This document shows, in pieces, positions 32,908-39,998 of a stretch of DNA of 64,000 nt. A model generated the notes under the pieces. The model saw only the letters and a list, made by a program, of their open reading frames with translations, was not told the DNA's origin and made no database searches. The position numbers were made by a program, and so were the translations under genes. Numbering within the stretch: the first letter of the stretch is position 1; each line of letters starts with the position of its first letter. The DNA comes from DASUPK01 sp963782345 (lineage in GTDB: Bacteria; Actinomycetota; Thermoleophilia; Solirubrobacterales; 70-9), in assembly GCA_963782345.1 (NCBI GenBank), contig CAWAJF010000005.1:496001-560000 (forward strand). Reading direction: 5' to 3'.

Positions 32908-33231
32908 CTACATGCTCTTCCGAAGAACGACGTGGGCCGCCGTCTCGGCGATCACCTTCACGTCGATCCAAGGGGACCAGTTGTCGACGTAGCCCGTGTC
33001 CAGCTTGACCATCTCGCGGATCGGGATCGCCGAGGCGCCTCCCACCTGCCAGACACCCGTCATCCCGGGCCGCATCTGAAGCCTGCGGCGCTGGGAGCCC
33101 ATGATCCGGGCGTCCTCCTCGGGTACGAGTGGCCGGGGTCCGACCAGGCTCATCCCGCCCGTGATCACGTGGAGGAGCTGCGGCAGCTCATCCGGTCGGG
33201 CTTGTTCGCGACCCTCCGCTACGGGCCCGGG
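32908..33231 (-). pseudogene. Remnant of an exopolysaccharide sugar transferase (PF02397 C-terminus)
   Basis: About 108 codons matching only the C-terminal third of WbaP/CpsE-type phosphoglycosyl transferases: PDELPQLLHVITGGMSLVGP, PRPLVPEEDARIMGSQRRRL, RPGMTGVWQVGGASAIPI and VKLDTGYVDNWSPWIDVKVI. The membrane domain and catalytic core before DELPQL are absent. The frame closes upstream at a TAG (complement of 33232-33234), and no promoter or ribosome-binding site is visible. The GTG at 33168 is the first canonical start, but the product would lack the active site. Family B repeats adjoin its 3' end. It is probably a decayed gene left by a deletion. Confidence 0.8.
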
Positions 33232-33299
33232 CTACTCGATGGTGGGTCGGCCGAGGACCTCTCGTCCCGGTTCGTCCGCGTACTGCTCGGCGAGTGAGC

Positions 33300-33770
33300 T
33301 CAGAGGTCGTACGAGGAGAGGTCCCTGTCTAGGCGCGCCTGGTCGCCGGGATCGAGCGGCGCGGGCGGATCGGGGCGGCGCGAGCGGCGAGCCAGCCGGG
33401 TCGCCCCGATGCCCAGACCGGCCAGCGCGAGGGCGATCAGCAGGCCGGGGACGATCCAGGCCGCGAGGTCGAACCCGTGGCCCGTGGGAGTGGCGAGCAC
33501 GCGCGGGCCGTACTGGGCAACCAGCGCGTCCTTGATCTGGTCCTTCGTCTCGCCCCGGTCGATCAGCCTGCGGATCAGCGCCCGCTCGCGGTCGGCCTGC
33601 GGCGAAGCCGACTCCTCGAGAAGCGTTCCGCAGATCGTGCACATTACCTCGTCCTCGACATCGGGAAGGTTGGTCCGCGGCGTGACGGCCGAGGCGCCAC
33701 CGGCCAGCGCACCGAGCGCCACGAGCGCCACCCCGAGCAGCGCCGTCGCCTGGCGGACTGCGCGGCTCAC
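33300..33770 (-). CDS. ccmH: Cytochrome c-type biogenesis protein CcmH
   Basis: A 156-residue thiol-disulfide protein that reduces apocytochrome c for heme ligation. A signal sequence ends near GGASAVTP. The redox motif reads EVMCTICGTLLEESASPQAD, fitting the LRCxxC family region. RALIRRLIDRGETKDQIKDA is the conserved helix, and a C-terminal membrane anchor IVPGLLIALALAGLGIG follows. GTG start in a GTGA overlap with ccmG upstream. The other maturation genes ccmE and ccmF lie 8 kb away. Confidence 0.9.
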   Translation of the reverse strand: MSRAVRQATALLGVALVALGALAGGASAVTPRTNLPDVEDEVMCTICGTLLEESASPQADRERALIRRLIDRGETKDQIKDALVAQYGPRVLATPTGHGFDLAAWIVPGLLIALALAGLGIGATRLARRSRRPDPPAPLDPGDQARLDRDLSSYDL

Positions 33771-34288
33771 GACTTGGACGCGATCAGCGGCGCGATCATC
33801 TGGTTCAGGTAGCTCTCGTCGACGGGTCCACGCCGGATCAGGGCCACGTGTCCTTGTGGGTCGATCAGGAAGGATTCAGGGAAGCCGGTCATCCCATAGG
33901 CCTGCTTGCGGTCCTCACCGCCGGACTCGTGGAGCTGCGGGTAGGTGAGGCCGTAGCGGTGAACGAAGTTGAGCGCGTCCTCGGTCGAGTCATAGAGGTC
34001 GATGCCGAGGACCGTGAAGTCCTTCGGATGCCGCCTCTGGAAGCTCTCGAGGGCAGGCGACTCCGTCCGGCACGGCTGGCACCAGGAGGCCCAGAAGTTG
34101 ACCAGGACCCACCTCCCTCGGTAATCCGCGATCTGGCCGGTGCCGGAGCCGCCCAGCACAGCCAGCTGTTTGTCCGGCGCCGTGTCCCCGATCGCCAGAG
34201 AGGACTCGCTCTTGCTGAGCAGTCCGTAGCCGAGCAGCCCGATCACGGCGAGGACGACCATCACGACGACGAATGACCTGGTGCTCAC
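33767..34288 (-). CDS. ccmG: TlpA/CcmG-type membrane-anchored thioredoxin
   Basis: A 173-residue periplasmic reductase with an N-terminal anchor (VVVMVVLAVIGLLGYGLL) and a thioredoxin fold: VNFWASWCQPCRTESPAL (CxxC), GIDLYDSTEDALNFV insert, and cis-Pro loop GMTGFPESFLIDPQG. It likely feeds electrons to CcmH or apocytochrome c. TAGCCT on the complement of 34296-34301 ends 7 nt before the GTG at 34288, so the gene is predicted leaderless. It leads the two-gene unit with ccmH. Confidence 0.9.
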   Translation of the reverse strand: MSTRSFVVVMVVLAVIGLLGYGLLSKSESSLAIGDTAPDKQLAVLGGSGTGQIADYRGRWVLVNFWASWCQPCRTESPALESFQRRHPKDFTVLGIDLYDSTEDALNFVHRYGLTYPQLHESGGEDRKQAYGMTGFPESFLIDPQGHVALIRRGPVDESYLNQMIAPLIASKS

Positions 34289-34295
34289 GGGGGGA

Positions 34296-34301
34296 AGGCT
34301 A
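34296..34301 (-). promoter_or_regulatory. -10 box TAGCCT of ccmGH
   Basis: Minus-strand hexamer ending 7 nt before the GTG at 34288. Confidence 0.5.
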
Positions 34302-34321
34302 GTGAGGAGACGCGGCCGACC

Positions 34322-34327
34322 TAGAAT
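34322..34327 (+). promoter_or_regulatory. -10 box TAGAAT of tRNA-Gly
   Basis: TAGAAT ends 11 nt before the mature tRNA 5' end, leaving a few leader nucleotides for RNase P. Confidence 0.5.
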
Positions 34328-34338
34328 GTCCCGAGCAC

Positions 34339-34411
34339 GCGGCGGTAGCTCACCTGGTAGAGCGCGAGCTTCCCAAGCTCGAGGTAGCGGGTTCAAGTCC
34401 CGTCCGCCGCT
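34339..34411 (+). tRNA. tRNA-Gly (anticodon CCC)
   Basis: A 73-nt cloverleaf: acceptor GCGGCGG paired with CCGCCGC, D arm GCTCACCTGGTAGAGC, anticodon arm CGAGC-TTCCCAA-GCTCG with anticodon CCC, and T arm GCGGG-TTCAAGT-CCCGT with one G-U pair. Discriminator T; CCA not encoded. The CTG start of an esterase gene begins only 2 nt after the tRNA ends. Confidence 0.95.
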
Positions 34412-34413
34412 TT

Positions 34414-35391
34414 CTGAGCCGCACCCGGCGTCTCGCCTCGACACTCGCACTGGTTCTGACGGCCGGGCTGCTGCCCGCCACGCCGGCGAGGGCGCTCGAC
34501 GTCGAGAGGACTCAGCGCCTCGCGCATCGCCTGCTCGACATCATGCTCGACACGCCGTCGCTGAGCCAGCCGACGCATGTCAGGGTGCTCCTGCCGAAGG
34601 GCTACCGCCGCTCGAGGGCCCGCTACCCGGTCCTCTACCTGCTCCATGGCGCGACCGGCAGCTACAGGAGCTGGACCGGCTCGGCGCTGCGGATGACGAA
34701 GCGGCTGCCGCTGATCGTGGTGACACCCGACGGAGGCCCCGACGGGTTCTATTCGGACTGGTACAACGAGGGCCTTGGAGGGCCGCCGATGTGGGAGAGC
34801 TACCACACGGGTGAGCTGATCCCATGGGTCGACTCCCGTTTTCGCACGAAGGCGGTTCGGCGGGCCCGAGCGGTGGCCGGCTACTCGATGGGCGGTTTCG
34901 GGGCGCTCAGCTATGCGGCGCGGCATCCGGGGCTGTTCTCGGTCGCCGCGAGCTTCTCCGGGGCTGTCGACTCGAACTACGAGCCGTTCCAGTGGCTGTT
35001 CTCCGAGGAGCGAACGCCCGCCGGCAATCCCGCCCTCTGGGGATCGCGCGCCACCCAGGAGGCCCGCTGGCGCGCTCACAACCCGGTCGATCTCGCGGCG
35101 CGGCTCTCGGGATCTCGGCTCCTGATCTTCACCGGGAACGGCCGGCGGGGAGGGACCTACGGGGGCGGGCCCGATCCCTTCGAGGCGGGGATCGAGCAGA
35201 TGAACCTCAGCCTCAACCAGCGCCTCGATGAGCTGGGGATCCCGCACTTCTTCCGGGACCGGCCCGGCACCCATGCGGCGATCTACGCGAAACGCGACCT
35301 CTCGGAGACCCTGCCGTACCTGATGAGGGTCCTACCTCATCCGCGGATCGATCGCCATGCGCGCAGGCGTGGGGGATCTCATTCCGGGTAA
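34414..35391 (+). CDS. Secreted esterase (esterase D / antigen 85-like fold), probable CTG start next to tRNA-Gly
   Basis: Alpha/beta hydrolase of the esterase-D/mycolyltransferase-like group. PVLYLLHGATGSYRSW, IVVTPDGGPDGFYSDWYNEG, nucleophile elbow VAGYSMGGFGALSY, and His in RPGTHAAIYAK. The first ATG (34543) leaves no export signal. The frame upstream reads SRTRRLASTLALVLTAGLLP then ATPARA, a complete signal peptide, and is open only back to a CTG at 34414. No ATG, GTG or TTG occurs before that. With this start the protein has 325 residues. Translation may rely on the tRNA transcript: 3' processing would leave CTG almost at the mRNA 5' end. Confidence 0.8.
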   Translation: MSRTRRLASTLALVLTAGLLPATPARALDVERTQRLAHRLLDIMLDTPSLSQPTHVRVLLPKGYRRSRARYPVLYLLHGATGSYRSWTGSALRMTKRLPLIVVTPDGGPDGFYSDWYNEGLGGPPMWESYHTGELIPWVDSRFRTKAVRRARAVAGYSMGGFGALSYAARHPGLFSVAASFSGAVDSNYEPFQWLFSEERTPAGNPALWGSRATQEARWRAHNPVDLAARLSGSRLLIFTGNGRRGGTYGGGPDPFEAGIEQMNLSLNQRLDELGIPHFFRDRPGTHAAIYAKRDLSETLPYLMRVLPHPRIDRHARRRGGSHSG

Positions 35392-35403
35392 TCAGGGGTG
35401 CCG

Positions 35404-35772
35404 ATGATCTTTCGGGCGCTCAACAGGACCGTCGCCTGGGGCGGGAAGCGTGCCGCGCAACGCAGCCGCTGGCTGGCCGAGCGCCTCTGGTTCATCGCGG
35501 CGATCGAGGTCGCCTGGCTGGCCAATCGCCACTGGCGCCGTCTCGAGCCCGAGGAGCGCCGGAGGTTGCGGGAGCTGATCGTCAAGTCGCGCGGCCGGCC
35601 GTCCAGGCTCTCCTCGAAGGAGCGCGCGGAGGCGGAGGATCTCCTCCAGAAGCTCGACTACGCCGAGTTCGGCGGCAGCGTCACCACGACGCTCTTGCCG
35701 TTCAGGCCCTTAGGGCGTCTGGTCGAGTTCGCGCTGGGCCGAGCTCACGCGCAGGCGCCCCCGCGACCCTAG
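35404..35772 (+). CDS. Hypothetical basic helical protein
   Basis: A 122-residue arginine-rich protein. The N-terminus is amphipathic with a possible short hydrophobic helix (RLWFIAAIEVAWLANRHW), the middle is a charged helix RRLEPEERRRLRELIVKS, followed by KERAEAEDLLQKLDYAEFGG. No family recognised. The ATG at 35404 is preferred because TAATCA at 35389-35394 ends 9 nt before it; a GTG at 35398 is the alternative. Its stop overlaps the convergent acyltransferase stop. Confidence 0.6.
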   Translation: MIFRALNRTVAWGGKRAAQRSRWLAERLWFIAAIEVAWLANRHWRRLEPEERRRLRELIVKSRGRPSRLSSKERAEAEDLLQKLDYAEFGGSVTTTLLPFRPLGRLVEFALGRAHAQAPPRP

Positions 35773-36128
35773 CCGCCAAGACCGCGTGCCGCCAGTGGCT
35801 CCTCCAGCGCGCCGCCGGCGTGGTTGTTGTCGTGGATGGAGACGTACTCGGCGAAGACGCAGTTCGAGCCGATCGAGACGCTTTCGTGTACGGCGAGGGT
35901 GCACCCGGGTGAGAACCAGACGTCGTCCCCGATCACCAGCTCGCCCTTGAGGCGGCCGTCGAAGTCGCGGAGCAGGACCAGCCGCCTTCCGATCGTGATT
36001 CGCGCCGAGCGATCGATCTCGAAGGTCGACCGCGGCCCGACGAAGAACGGCCGCGCGTCGAGATGGCGGCAGCGGAGGCGGAGCCAGAGGAAGCGGAGCA
36101 GCGCCGCGGCCTTCCGGGGGGTCGGCAT
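35769..36128 (-). CDS. Short hexapeptide-repeat acyltransferase, possibly C-terminally truncated
   Basis: A 119-residue left-handed beta-helix protein of the LbH/WcaF acetyltransferase type. TFEIDRSARITIGRRLVLLR, ELVIGDDVWFSPGCTLAVH, SVSIGSNCVFAEYVSIHDNN and the catalytic-type His in DNNHAGG. Most relatives continue for another 50-60 residues with more coils (IGDNVWIG-type). Here a stop follows LAARGLGG, so the acyl-CoA site may be incomplete. TAGTCT on the complement of 36135-36140 ends 6 nt before the ATG. It neighbours nucleotide-sugar genes. Confidence 0.7.
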   Translation of the reverse strand: MPTPRKAAALLRFLWLRLRCRHLDARPFFVGPRSTFEIDRSARITIGRRLVLLRDFDGRLKGELVIGDDVWFSPGCTLAVHESVSIGSNCVFAEYVSIHDNNHAGGALEEPLAARGLGG

Positions 36129-36172
36129 GGGCTCAGACTAGCCGGGCCGCTCCTGGCCCTCGCCATCGGGCC

Positions 36173-37141
36173 TCAGGGGGCGGCGGGCCTGACATCGGGA
36201 TGGGCCTCGTACCACTCGAGAGTCCGGCGAATGCCCTCGCGGAGCTCGACCCGGGGCTCCCAGCCGATTTCGGTGCGGATCTTGGTCGAGTCCAGGTACT
36301 GGCGCTCGATCTCGCCGCTGGGGTTGCCGGCGCCCCGGTAGTCGGGCTCCACCTCACCCGGGCCGAGCTCGCAGATCAGATCGACCACCTCGCGCACCGG
36401 GTTGGGACGGCCCCAGCCCGCGTTGAAGGCCTCGCCGGACGCGCGACCCTGGGCGAGGGCCTCCGCGATCGCCAGGTAGGCCGAGGCGGCGTCCTCCACG
36501 TGGAGAAAGTCGCGCTCCGGTGAGCCGTCCGAGCGGATCACCGGGCGGCGTCCGTCGAGCACGGTGGTGACCGATTCCGGGATCAGCCGGGAGAAGTTGC
36601 GATCGCCGCCGCCGTAGATGTTGGCCAGCCGCGTGACGGCCACGGGCAGCCCGTGGGTGTGCCAGTAGCTGCGCGCGATCAGATCGGTCGCGGCTTTGGA
36701 CACGTCATAGGGGTAGATCGGCTGCAGAGCCGAGTCCTCGGTGTAGGGCAGCTCGTCGTGCGGGCCGTAGGCCTTGTCGGAGGACGCCACCACGACGGCC
36801 TGGATCCGCGCCACCCGGCAGGCGTCGAGCAGCACCCAGGTTCCCTGGATGTTGGCCTCGAAGGTGGGGATCGGAGACGCGTTAGCGTCTCCGACGATCG
36901 CCTGGGCGGCTAGGTGGAAGACCGTGTCGATCGAGTCCTGCCGCAGCGTGGAGGCCACGAGATCGCCGTCGCGCAGGTCGCCCGTGATGTCGTGGACGTC
37001 CCCGGCGATTCCGAGCAGCTCGAGCCCGCTGGCCCCTTCGCTGTCGCGGTCGAGGGAGGTCACCTCCGCACCTGAGTCGAGGAGCGCCTTGGCGACCCAC
37101 GAGCCCGCGAATCCCCTCGCGCCTGTGACCAGGGCCCTCAC
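36173..37141 (-). CDS. NAD-dependent dehydratase, CDP-glucose 4,6-dehydratase-like
   Basis: Extended SDR of 322 residues. ALVTGARGFAGSWVAKALLD cofactor loop, DTVFHLAAQAIVGDANASPI, VVASSDKAYGPHDELPYTED and the active-site Tyr/Lys in YPYDVSKAATDLIARSYW. The DKAYG and anti-diagonal ANIYGGGDRNFSRLIPESV blocks resemble RfbG and GDP-mannose dehydratase relatives. Directly coupled (GTGA) to a cytidylyltransferase of RfbF type, so the pair probably makes CDP-4-keto-6-deoxyglucose or a similar activated sugar for surface polysaccharide. Confidence 0.88.
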   Translation of the reverse strand: MRALVTGARGFAGSWVAKALLDSGAEVTSLDRDSEGASGLELLGIAGDVHDITGDLRDGDLVASTLRQDSIDTVFHLAAQAIVGDANASPIPTFEANIQGTWVLLDACRVARIQAVVVASSDKAYGPHDELPYTEDSALQPIYPYDVSKAATDLIARSYWHTHGLPVAVTRLANIYGGGDRNFSRLIPESVTTVLDGRRPVIRSDGSPERDFLHVEDAASAYLAIAEALAQGRASGEAFNAGWGRPNPVREVVDLICELGPGEVEPDYRGAGNPSGEIERQYLDSTKIRTEIGWEPRVELREGIRRTLEWYEAHPDVRPAAP

Positions 37142-37851
37142 GCCCGCCACGGCGGCCTGCCGCTGTCCCAGAGATCGTTCAGGAGCACCGCGTCCTTGTA
37201 GGTGTCCATGCAGTCCCAGAAGCCCTCGTGGCGGAAGGCTCGCAGCTGCTCGTCGCCGGCGAGGCGCTCCAGCGGCTCGCGCTCGAGGACGCTGTCGTCG
37301 GCGAGGTAGTCGAAGACGCCCGGCTCGAAGCAGAAGAAGCCGCCGTTGATCCAGCTGTCCACCCGCGGCTTCTCGTGGAAGCCGCAGACCAGCCCGCCGT
37401 TCCCGAGGTCGGCCACGCCGAACTGGAGCTCGGGCCGCACCACGGTCATCGTCGCCAGGCCGCCCCCCTCGCGGTGGAAGTCCGCAAGCGCGGCGAGGTC
37501 GATGTCCGCGACGCCGTCGGCGTAGGTCGCGGAGAACGGCTTGTCGCCGATCCGCTGCTGGGCCGCCTTGATCCGCCCCCCGGTGGGCGTGTCGAGACCG
37601 GTGTCGACGCAGCTCACTTCGATCCCCTCGGGCCATGAGCTTCGAGCGACCCAGCTGGAGATCTGCTCGCCCTTGTATCCGGTCAGCAGCAGGAAGCGCG
37701 AGAAGCCCTGATCGCTGTAGATCGAGATCACGTGCCAGACGATCGGCCGTCCGCCGATCTCCACAAGAGCCTTCGGAATTGACCGTGTGCGCTCGTTGAG
37801 GCGGGTGCCACGCCCCCCGCAGAGGATCACAACTGGGTCGAGCGTCGCCAC
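37138..37851 (-). CDS. rfbF: Glucose-1-phosphate cytidylyltransferase-like nucleotidyltransferase
   Basis: A 237-residue nucleotide-sugar pyrophosphorylase. Signature VVILCGGRGTRLNERTRSIP, then PKALVEIGGRPIVWHVISIY, LLLTGYKGEQISSW, YADGVADIDL with the metal Asp, and the RfbF-specific ending HEGFWDCMDTYKDAVLLNDL. It makes CDP-glucose (or a related NDP-sugar) for the coupled dehydratase. The GTG at 37851 is preceded by TAGGCT (complement of 37861-37866) at 9 nt. Confidence 0.9.
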   Translation of the reverse strand: MATLDPVVILCGGRGTRLNERTRSIPKALVEIGGRPIVWHVISIYSDQGFSRFLLLTGYKGEQISSWVARSSWPEGIEVSCVDTGLDTPTGGRIKAAQQRIGDKPFSATYADGVADIDLAALADFHREGGGLATMTVVRPELQFGVADLGNGGLVCGFHEKPRVDSWINGGFFCFEPGVFDYLADDSVLEREPLERLAGDEQLRAFRHEGFWDCMDTYKDAVLLNDLWDSGRPPWRA

Positions 37852-38006
37852 GGACGATCGAGCCTACTGGCAGACAGGGGCTGCGGGTAATCCCCTGCAT
37901 GTATCGGGAAACCCGAGTCGGCATTACGGACTTTTCCCAACGGTCGCAAGTCCAGGATCGAAGGTGTCGATTGCGCCTTTCGGCGCGGCCCTCCGACCCG
38001 AACAGC

Positions 38007-39221
38007 ATGGGCCCCGGACACCGCGCAGAGACGAGGAGGCCAATCCGCATCCCGGTGCTCAGGCCAGGCGTCCCGGTGCTCGGGGCGGTCCTCACCGTCT
38101 GCATCTGCGCCACCTTCGTGGTCCAGGCGCAGCCGGCGATCGCGAAGAAGGCGCGGAGATCCGCGGCAGCGGCGACCAGACAACTGCGCGGTGTCAACCT
38201 GACGCCGAACTGGGAGTGGCCGGGCGCAGCCGGCATGGACGACAGCACCTCCGCCCGCGAGCTTCAGTCGTCCTGCGCCCTGGGGGCGAACCTCGTCCGG
38301 TTCACCGTCAAGTGGAATCGCCTGGAGCCGGTCCAGGGTCAGATCGACGAGGGCTATGCACGGCGCATCGACCAGGTGCTGACGCAGGCATCGTCGTGTC
38401 GGATCAGAGTGCTGGTGACGCTGATGATCACGCCCTGCTGGGCGGCCGCGGATGGCACTCAGACGAAGTGCCCGCCGGGGGCGGGCACCCTCACTCCGCC
38501 AAACGACGCCGCGACCTATGGGTCGATCGTTCAGAGAATGCTTCAGCGCTGGCCCGGCATCTTCGCCCTCGAGGTGTGGAACGAGCCGAACCTGACCGCC
38601 TTCTGGCACGGCTCGGCGGGCGACTACGCGGCGATCGCAAACGCCGCGGTGGCGGCAGCGGACCGCGTCGGCTCGGCGACGCAGGTGCTCGTGGGCTCGA
38701 TCGGTGCTGCCGACGCCGGCTACCTGCGACAGCTCTACTCCGCCGGGATGCGCGGCTACGACGGGATCTCGATCCATCCCTACGACTTCCAGATGAGCTC
38801 GGGGTTCACCCGGCGACACCGGTGGAAGCACCACCACGATCTGTTCGAGAACCGGATCGAATCGATCCACCGGACGATGGTCGCGACCGGCGATCGTTCG
38901 ATCGGCCTCTGGCTGACGGAGTTCGGCTACTCCGTCTGCCCGGCCAAGCCCTTCTGCGTCCCGGAGACCCGCCAGGCGCGTTCCCTCGCCGACAGCTACC
39001 GGGCGGCCGCCCGTCTCCGCTACGTGAAGGGATTGACCTCGTATGACCTGCGCGACGCAGGCAATGACGCCAACGTGTGGGACAACCGCTTCGGTCTGCT
39101 GCGCCGTGACTTCTCGCCTCGTCGAAGCTTCTGGGCCGTCCGCTCGGTCCTTCGCCGCCTCGGTACCGGCAATGCCTCCTCGGCCCGCGCGAAACGTGCC
39201 GCGCTCAAGCGCCGGCGCTAG
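38007..39221 (+). CDS. Secreted glycoside hydrolase, GH-A clan (GH5/GH39-like)
   Basis: A 404-residue TIM-barrel glycosidase with an N-terminal signal/anchor VPVLGAVLTVCICATFVVQA. The acid/base Glu193 lies in ALEVWNEPNLTAFWHG, the nucleophile Glu305 in LWLTEFGYSVCPAKP, and SIHPYDFQMSSG is on a beta strand between them. The substrate could be a beta-glucan or its own exopolysaccharide. The ATG at 38007 gives a clean signal; an in-frame ATG at 37899 would add 36 basic residues. The 150-bp leader has two small hairpins and no recognised riboswitch. The 3' end overlaps the convergent SDR stop by 4 nt. Confidence 0.83.
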   Translation: MGPGHRAETRRPIRIPVLRPGVPVLGAVLTVCICATFVVQAQPAIAKKARRSAAAATRQLRGVNLTPNWEWPGAAGMDDSTSARELQSSCALGANLVRFTVKWNRLEPVQGQIDEGYARRIDQVLTQASSCRIRVLVTLMITPCWAAADGTQTKCPPGAGTLTPPNDAATYGSIVQRMLQRWPGIFALEVWNEPNLTAFWHGSAGDYAAIANAAVAAADRVGSATQVLVGSIGAADAGYLRQLYSAGMRGYDGISIHPYDFQMSSGFTRRHRWKHHHDLFENRIESIHRTMVATGDRSIGLWLTEFGYSVCPAKPFCVPETRQARSLADSYRAAARLRYVKGLTSYDLRDAGNDANVWDNRFGLLRRDFSPRRSFWAVRSVLRRLGTGNASSARAKRAALKRRR

Positions 39222-39934
39222 TTCGCCTGGCTGCTCGGGCGAATCAGGATCTCGTTGACGTCGACGCCCTCGGGCTGCTCCAGCGCCCAGATCACGGCTC
39301 GCGCGATGTCGTCGTCCGCCAGCGCGTCCTTGGGCCGCTCGTCGAAGAAATCGGTGTCGGTCATCCCGGGCTCGATCAGCGTCACCCGGATGCCGTGGTT
39401 CTCGTGCACCTGGCGAAGCTCCTGGCGGAGCGACTCCCCGATCGCGCCGACCGCCCATTTGGTCGCGGAGTAGAGCGATCCGGGCAGGGCCCGCCGCCCC
39501 GCCACCGAGCTGGTGATCACGTAGTGGCCGGTGCCGGCGTCGAGCAGGGTGGGCAGGGTCGCCCGGATGGTCAGGGCCACTCCGAGCACGTTGGTGAGGA
39601 CCATCGATCGCCACTGGTCGGGCGACTCCTCGAGGAAACCGCGCTTCGCGCCGAAGCCCGCGTTGGCGAACACGGCGTCGAGCCGCCCGAAGCTCTCGGT
39701 CGCCGCCTCTGCGATCCGCCGGCACTCCTCCCACTCGGTGACGTCGCAGCGCACCGCGATCGCCCGCTCGGGGCCGCCGAGCTCCTCAGCGAGCTCCGAG
39801 AGCCGCTCCTCGCGGCGAGCGCCCAGGACGAGCCGGTACCCGGCCTCGGCGGCCCGGCGCGCCGTGCGCGCGCCGATCCCGCTCGACGCGCCCGTGATCA
39901 GCATTACCCGCCCGTCAGCCATGCGCCGGGTCAT
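39218..39934 (-). CDS. Short-chain dehydrogenase/reductase
   Basis: A classical SDR of 238 residues: ITGASSGIGARTARRAAEAG cofactor loop, AVFANAGFGAKRG (NAG motif), Ser in VITSSVAGRRALPGS, and Tyr-x3-Lys in LYSATKWAVGAIGESL. It is similar to YdfG/serine-type dehydrogenases; substrate unknown. ATG at 39934, with a second ATG (MADGRVM) four codons later. Confidence 0.88.
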   Translation of the reverse strand: MTRRMADGRVMLITGASSGIGARTARRAAEAGYRLVLGARREERLSELAEELGGPERAIAVRCDVTEWEECRRIAEAATESFGRLDAVFANAGFGAKRGFLEESPDQWRSMVLTNVLGVALTIRATLPTLLDAGTGHYVITSSVAGRRALPGSLYSATKWAVGAIGESLRQELRQVHENHGIRVTLIEPGMTDTDFFDERPKDALADDDIARAVIWALEQPEGVDVNEILIRPSSQAN

Positions 39935-39998
39935 TCTCGCAGCGGATCTCAGTGGTTACTACGGTCAACAGGCCCAGAGGCGGGTCGATACCAAAAAT

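Noticed and set aside
37862..38006. Riboswitch in the leader of the glycosidase gene.
   Set aside because: Small hairpins are present, but no conserved core of c-di-GMP, cobalamin, SAM or other known classes could be matched.
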